In this document: positions 59,740 to 64,000 of the stretch, piece after piece
How positions within the stretch are numbered: the first letter of the stretch is position 1
Layout: every line of letters begins with the position of its first letter
Origin: Porphyrobacter sp.
Lineage (GTDB): Bacteria; Pseudomonadota; Alphaproteobacteria; Sphingomonadales; Sphingomonadaceae
Length of the DNA: 64,000 nucleotides
Direction of reading: 5' to 3'
NCBI GenBank assembly: GCA_027531395.1
Contig: JAPZRO010000003.1
Coordinates: forward strand, 248,001-312,000
Notes under the pieces: model-generated
What the model saw: the letters and a program-made list of their open reading frames with translations, nothing else
Databases searched by the model: none
Told to the model about the DNA's origin: nothing
Made by a program: the position numbers and the translations under genes

Positions 59740-60165
59740 ATGGGCGAAAAGATCGACCCGAACCTGTGGAGCGACGGCGCGGAGCCGCACCTGATGGGCG
59801 GCAGGCTGCCTTCGGGCGAGATCGTCTTTCCGATGCCGGTCGGCGATGCGGCGCAAGGCGTGGAGCCCTACAAGCTCTCGCGCCGCGGCAAGCTGTGGTC
59901 GTGGACCTCGCAGGGGTTCTTGCCCAAGGAGCCCTATGAAGGCCCCGGCAGCGGCCCCGGCGAAGGCCCGCCCGACTTCCAGCCCTTCCTCTTGGGCTAT
60001 GTCGAACTGCCCGGCGAGGTGATCGTCGAGAGCCGGATCGTCGATGCGCGGCTGGAGGACCTTCACCTCGGCATGGACCTCGAATTCTGCATCGTGCCGT
60101 TCAACGCGCGCTACGACACCTTCGCCTTCCGTCCCATCGCCGCCGCAGAAAGCAAAGCCGCATGA
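59740..60165 (+). CDS. DUF35 OB-fold protein lacking the zinc-ribbon cysteines
   Basis: 141 residues of the OB-fold DUF35 family that partners thiolases. It shows the LSRRGKLWSWTSQGFLP strand and DLEFCIVPFNAR near the end. The rubredoxin-like zinc ribbon expected at about residues 17-45 has no Cys: GGRLPSGEIVFPMPVGD occupies that place. In ChsH2 the DUF35 domain supports the retro-aldolase Ltp2. The next gene, a thiolase-like protein, overlaps by 4 nt, matching that pairing. Twenty-six nt after the dehydrogenase. Confidence 0.83.
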   Translation: MGEKIDPNLWSDGAEPHLMGGRLPSGEIVFPMPVGDAAQGVEPYKLSRRGKLWSWTSQGFLPKEPYEGPGSGPGEGPPDFQPFLLGYVELPGEVIVESRIVDARLEDLHLGMDLEFCIVPFNARYDTFAFRPIAAAESKAA

Positions 60166-61316
60166 GCGAGAATGTCTACATCATCGGCGCGGGGATTCAC
60201 CCGTTTGGCCGCACCGACAGCCGTTCGGGCCGCGAACAAGGCGTCTATGCCGTGCGCGAGGCGCTGGCCGATGCCGGGCTCGACTGGCCCGATATCGAGT
60301 GCGCCTATGGCGGCTCGGCCGCGGCGGGCAATGCCGACATCATGGTCAACGAACTGGGGCTGACCAGCCTCCCCTTCACCAACGTCGCCAACGGCTGCGC
60401 CACCGGCGGCAGTGCGCTCGCCGCCTCGCAGCAGGCGATCGCGAGCGGGATGTATGATCTCGCGCTGGCGGTCGGCTTCGACAAGCACCCGCGCGGCGCG
60501 TTCAACGCCAAGCCCGCCGATTACGGCCTGCCCGAATGGTACGGCCAAACCGGCATGATGCTGACGACGCAGTTCTTCGCGCTCAAGATCCAGCGCTACA
60601 TGCAGCTGCACGGCATCAGCCGCACGACGCTGGGCCGGGTGGCCGAAAAGGCCTTCCGCAACGGCACGATCACGCCGCACGCATGGCGGCGCAGCCCGGT
60701 CGATCTCGACACGATCATGAATGCGCCGATGATCAACGATCCGCTGACCAAGTACATGTTCTGCTCGCCGGCCGAGGGCGCGGTGGCGCTGATCCTCGCG
60801 TCAGAAAAGAAGATGAAGGAGCTCGGTGCCGACGGGGTCAAAATCCGCGCCGTCGCGGTCAAGACCCGCCCGCCCAACTCCTTCGAGGTGTTCCAGGCCG
60901 GCATCAGTATCGAGGAGGGCGGCAAGCCCACCGTGCTCGCCAGCAAGGCCGCGTTCGAGAAGGCCGGCGTCGGCCCGGAGGACATCTCGGTCGCCCAGCT
61001 GCAGGACACCGAAAGCGGCGCGGAAATCATGCACATGGCCGAAAACGGCTTCTGCAAGGATGGTGAGCAGGAAGAATGGCTCGCCAATGGCTGGACCGAG
61101 ATCAACGGCGGGAAGCTGCCGGTCAACACCGACGGCGGGTGCCTCGCCTGCGGAGAGCCGATCGGCGCTTCGGGCCTGAGGCAGGTCTATGAAAACGTCC
61201 AGCAGCTGCGCCAGCGCGGCGGCGAGCGGCAGGTGCCCGGAAAACCCCGCCTCGGCTATTCCCACGTCTACGGCGCGCCGGGCCTCTCGGCGGTTGCAAT
61301 CCTGGAGCGCGAATGA
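60162..61316 (+). CDS. Thiolase-like protein (SCP2/Ltp2 type)
   Basis: 384 residues of the thiolase superfamily. The nucleophile-position Cys79 is in VANGCATGGSA. CLACGEPIGASG lies in the third region, but the last thiolase motif reads SHVYGAPGLSAV, with Tyr370 where thiolases carry Cys. Ltp2-type steroid retro-aldolases of this superfamily also depart from the thiolase set and need a DUF35 partner. A C-C cleaving role on a side-chain CoA ester is proposed. The ATG overlaps the DUF35 stop, and the end overlaps the next SDR. Confidence 0.87.
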   Translation: MSENVYIIGAGIHPFGRTDSRSGREQGVYAVREALADAGLDWPDIECAYGGSAAAGNADIMVNELGLTSLPFTNVANGCATGGSALAASQQAIASGMYDLALAVGFDKHPRGAFNAKPADYGLPEWYGQTGMMLTTQFFALKIQRYMQLHGISRTTLGRVAEKAFRNGTITPHAWRRSPVDLDTIMNAPMINDPLTKYMFCSPAEGAVALILASEKKMKELGADGVKIRAVAVKTRPPNSFEVFQAGISIEEGGKPTVLASKAAFEKAGVGPEDISVAQLQDTESGAEIMHMAENGFCKDGEQEEWLANGWTEINGGKLPVNTDGGCLACGEPIGASGLRQVYENVQQLRQRGGERQVPGKPRLGYSHVYGAPGLSAVAILERE

Positions 61317-62083
61317 GCAGGATGCAGGGCAAGGTCGCGCTGGTCTCGGGCGGCGCGGAAGGGATCGGGGCTGCGGTCGCGCGTCTGATCGTCGCTGAAG
61401 GCGGCAGCGTGATGCTGGGCGATGTCCAGCTGGAAAAGGCGCAGGCGCTTGCGGCGGAACTGGGCGGGCGGGCCGATGCCTGCCAGCTCGACGTGCGTGA
61501 CCTGCGCCAGTGGGAAGCCGCCGTTTCGGCGACCCGCGGGCGGTTCGGCAAACTCACCGTGCTGTGCAACATCGCCGGCATCTCGGAGCCCGGCAACGTC
61601 CCTGACGGTTCGCTCGACGTGTGGGAGCGCACCATCGACATCAACCTGCATGGCCCCTTCTACGGGATGCGCGCCGCGATCCCGGCGATGGAGGCGAGCG
61701 GGGAGCCCTGCGCGATCGTCAATATCGGCTCGATGATCGCGATGCGCCCGGCGGCTTTCGTCGCGGCCTATTCGGCGTCCAAGGCGGGCCTACGCGGCCT
61801 GACCCAATCGGTCGCGCTCGATCTGGCGGAACGGGGCCTGCCGATCCGCGCCAACATGGTCCACCCCGGCGCGATCCGCACGCCGATGTACAACCGCTAC
61901 AAGTTCTCAGGGGCCGATACGCCCGAGAACATCGAGACCAATTTCGCCGCCACCCATCCGATGAACCGCATCGGCGAGCCCGAGGAGGTCGCCCGCGCCG
62001 TCGTCTTCCTCGCCAGCGACGAGGCGAGCTTCACCACCGGCTGCGATTTCACCGTCGATGGCGGCGGCAGCATCAGGAGCTGA
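61313..62083 (+). CDS. Classical SDR oxidoreductase
   Basis: 256 residues with SGGAEGIG for NAD(P), NIAG in place of NNAG, Ser in NIGSMIA and catalytic YSASK. The C-terminal TGCDFTVDGGGSI is standard. It could oxidise a beta-hydroxyacyl-CoA or a ring hydroxyl. It overlaps the thiolase-like gene by 4 nt and precedes the ThuA-like gene by 1 nt, so it is firmly in the operon. Confidence 0.88.
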   Translation: MSRMQGKVALVSGGAEGIGAAVARLIVAEGGSVMLGDVQLEKAQALAAELGGRADACQLDVRDLRQWEAAVSATRGRFGKLTVLCNIAGISEPGNVPDGSLDVWERTIDINLHGPFYGMRAAIPAMEASGEPCAIVNIGSMIAMRPAAFVAAYSASKAGLRGLTQSVALDLAERGLPIRANMVHPGAIRTPMYNRYKFSGADTPENIETNFAATHPMNRIGEPEEVARAVVFLASDEASFTTGCDFTVDGGGSIRS

Positions 62084-62084
62084 C

Positions 62085-62840
62085 ATGGCAGAACAACCCG
62101 CCACCCGTATCGACGCGCATTTCATTGCTGCGGGCAAGTATCACGATATCGACTATCCGCGGCTCGAGATCCTCAAGCTGCTGGCCGAGCATCCGCACAT
62201 CCGCACCACCGTGGCGGCGGACTATTCGGGTCTCGAGCGGCTCGACCAATGCCGCTTCCTCATCACCTATACCTGCGACCTCATGCCGACCGTGGAACAG
62301 GCCGCGCAATTGAAGGCGTGGGTGGCCAAGGGCGGCAAGTGGATGGCGCTGCACGGCACCAATTCGATCCTCGTCTTCACCGCCGAAGGCCTCGTCGATG
62401 CACCGGATGATCGCCCCGACGTGATGGAAATGCTCGGCACCCAGTTCGTCGCCCACCCGCCGATCGACAAGTTCCCGGTCGAGGTGGTCAACAAGGATCA
62501 CGAGCTGACCCGCGGGATCGAGGATTTCGAAGTGGTCGACGAGCTCTACCTCTCCAAGACCACCGCGCCGATCGACACGCTGATGCAGACCACCTTCGAA
62601 GGCGAGGCGACCGGCTTCACGCGAAGCCAATGGCCCAAGACGACCGTACCTATCGTTTATACGAGGGATATCGGCGCGGGCCGGATCGTTTACAACGCGC
62701 TCGGTCACTGCCGTGGGCATTACGATCTGCCCGGCATGGCCGATTTCTACCCGCACAAGGAAATGTGCGCCTGGAATTACGATGTCTATTATGACCTCCT
62801 GCGGCGATCGATCCGCTGGGCCATGAGAGACGGGGCCTGA
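62085..62840 (+). CDS. ThuA-like protein (2)
   Basis: 251 residues from ATG 62085, one base after the SDR stop. The ThuA pattern is AHFIAAGKYHDIDYPRL, CRFLITYTCD, WMALHGTNS, LGTQFVAHPP and RIVYNALGHCRGHY. The last motif (NALGHxxxHY) is typical and may bind metal or substrate. A paralogue at 56132 lies in the same gene run. The function is unknown; the operon context suggests processing of a ring or side-chain intermediate. Confidence 0.77.
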   Translation: MAEQPATRIDAHFIAAGKYHDIDYPRLEILKLLAEHPHIRTTVAADYSGLERLDQCRFLITYTCDLMPTVEQAAQLKAWVAKGGKWMALHGTNSILVFTAEGLVDAPDDRPDVMEMLGTQFVAHPPIDKFPVEVVNKDHELTRGIEDFEVVDELYLSKTTAPIDTLMQTTFEGEATGFTRSQWPKTTVPIVYTRDIGAGRIVYNALGHCRGHYDLPGMADFYPHKEMCAWNYDVYYDLLRRSIRWAMRDGA

Positions 62841-62878
62841 ACCGCCCGACTGACGACGACGAACGGGATCGATACGAC

Positions 62879-64000
62879 ATGGACATGGACTTCTCCCCCG
62901 AGGACATCGCCTTCCGCGAAGAAGTGCGCGCGTTCCTTAAGGACAATCTGCCCGATCGCCTGCGCGACGGTGCGCGGCGCACGCCGGGGGTGTTCGTCGA
63001 GCCCGATATCGGGATGGAATGGCACCGCATCCTCTACAAGCAGGGCTGGGTTGCCCCGCACTGGCCCAAGGAAGACGGCGGCACCGGCTGGACCCCGACG
63101 CAGAAGTTCATCTTCGAGAAGGAATGCGCGCTCGCCGGCGCGCCGGCGCTGGCGATCCTCGGCCTGCGGCTTGTCGGCCCGGTGATCTGCCACTTCGGCA
63201 CCCCGGAGCAGAAGGCACGCTTCCTGCCCGGCATCCTGTCGGGCGATGATTACTGGTGTCAGGGCTATTCCGAGCCGGGCTCGGGTTCCGACCTTGCGAG
63301 CCTCAAGACCAGTGCGCGCCTTGAGGGTGACGAATATGTCATCAACGGCTCCAAGATCTGGACCACCCACGCCCACCACGCCGACTGGATCTTCGCGCTG
63401 GTGCGCACCGATGCGAGCGTGAAGAAGCAGCAGGGGATCAGCTTCCTGCTGGTGCCGATGGACCAGCCGGGCGTGGAAGTGACCCCGATCTACTCGATGT
63501 CGGGCGATCACGAGGTCAACGCGGTGTTCTTCACCGATGCCCGCACCCCCGCCTGCAACCGCATCGGCGACGAGGGCGCAGGCTGGACCATCGCCAAGTT
63601 CCTGCTCGAGAACGAGCGCGGCGGATCGTGCTACGCCCCGCGCCTGCTCCAGAGCATCGACCGACTCGAGAACCTCGCCCAGACCCAGCCTTCGGGTGTT
63701 AACGGCGCGCTCGCGCATGATCCGCGCTTCCGCGACCGGCTCGCACGCGTCAGGCTCGAGGCCGAGGCGCTGGAAGTGACCGAGCTGCGCATCCTCGCCG
63801 AACTCGCCAAGGGCCGCGCGCCGGGGCCGCAGACCTCGCTGGTCAAGCTGCTGGGCTCGAACATCGGCCAGAAGATCGATGTGCTGCGGCTCGAACTGCT
63901 CGGGCCGGACGCGCTGCAACTGCCGCTCGAACGTCCGCTCTACGGCAACGAGGCGCCCGAGCCGGTCGGCAGCGAATATGCCCAGACCGCGATGGGCAAG
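62879..64000 (+). CDS. Acyl-CoA dehydrogenase, alpha-type subunit (3' end outside window)
   Basis: 374 codons from ATG 62879 to the right edge, with no stop. Flavin motifs are canonical: GYSEPGSGSDLAS (129-141) and KIWTTHAHHADW (159-170). Glu246 in LLENERGG falls where ChsE4-type alpha subunits of steroid side-chain dehydrogenases carry their catalytic base. Paired with the divergent subunit at 58631, it may form an alpha2-beta2 enzyme acting on a bulky acyl-CoA. An alternative ATG two codons later is possible. It lies 38 nt after the ThuA-like gene. Confidence 0.88.
   Translation, partial: MDMDFSPEDIAFREEVRAFLKDNLPDRLRDGARRTPGVFVEPDIGMEWHRILYKQGWVAPHWPKEDGGTGWTPTQKFIFEKECALAGAPALAILGLRLVGPVICHFGTPEQKARFLPGILSGDDYWCQGYSEPGSGSDLASLKTSARLEGDEYVINGSKIWTTHAHHADWIFALVRTDASVKKQQGISFLLVPMDQPGVEVTPIYSMSGDHEVNAVFFTDARTPACNRIGDEGAGWTIAKFLLENERGGSCYAPRLLQSIDRLENLAQTQPSGVNGALAHDPRFRDRLARVRLEAEALEVTELRILAELAKGRAPGPQTSLVKLLGSNIGQKIDVLRLELLGPDALQLPLERPLYGNEAPEPVGSEYAQTAMGK

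Noticed and set aside
1-64000. CRISPR arrays, insertion sequences, prophage, rRNA or tRNA genes
   Set aside because: No regularly spaced repeats, transposase or integrase motifs, or RNA-gene signatures were recognised by reading; short tRNAs could be missed without a scan.

Overview
The window looks like a high-GC alphaproteobacterial chromosome, most likely Sphingomonadales/Erythrobacteraceae (inference). The support is the overall family mix: a TonB-dependent receptor, many SDR, acyl-CoA dehydrogenase, P450 and Rieske genes, a cytochrome bc1 operon, a seven-subunit Mrp antiporter operon with fused MrpA/MrpB, and short palindromic repeats of kinds common in this group. I saw no rRNA, tRNA, CRISPR array, prophage or insertion sequence.

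Layout. 1-4.2 kb: the end of a Cys-paired Sel1-repeat/trypsin fusion, a small lipoprotein and a TIR-TolB-like-TPR signalling protein. 4.3-10.2 kb: the Mrp Na+/H+ antiporter operon (minus strand, genes overlapping by 4 nt). 10.3-17.5 kb: apt, the petABC bc1 operon, pgeF and pepN. 17.5-22.9 kb: an SDR, a DMT exporter, a threonine aldolase, a GNAT protein and two bacterial-PH-domain membrane proteins. 22.9-64 kb: a long accessory catabolic region. It holds 3 Rieske oxygenases, 3 P450s, 3 acyl-CoA dehydrogenases, 5 classical SDRs plus an NmrA-like protein, 3 zinc-free MDR reductases, 6 NTF2-fold proteins, 2 ABM-fold proteins, 3 AhpD-fold proteins, 2 ThuA-like proteins, an acyl-CoA ligase, a thioesterase, a KstD-like flavoprotein, a molybdopterin oxidoreductase with a nearby mobA, and a TonB receptor.

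How it may work together (inference). The accessory region has the parts to import a hydrophobic cyclic compound (TonB receptor), oxygenate it (Rieske, P450), open epoxides (a limonene-epoxide-hydrolase-like protein with all active-site residues at family spacing), dehydrogenate a ring ketone (KstD-like), activate a side chain (acyl-CoA ligase) and shorten it (paired acyl-CoA dehydrogenases plus a DUF35/thiolase-like pair resembling ChsH2/Ltp2). The best candidate for an undescribed system is the nearly continuous plus-strand block from 52,958 to the right edge, which resembles steroid or terpenoid side-chain catabolism but has unusual members. No transcription regulator, ferredoxin or oxygenase reductase is visible in the window, so those functions must be supplied elsewhere.

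Other points. An exact match to the degenerate chromosomal parS consensus lies in a 36-bp palindrome between convergent genes at 49,584-49,619. A recurring promoter-like motif, (C/G)nAAA(A/T)-N7-TTGCCG-like, precedes several catabolic genes. An orphan gene of visibly different composition (33,207-33,761) sits among degenerate repeats.
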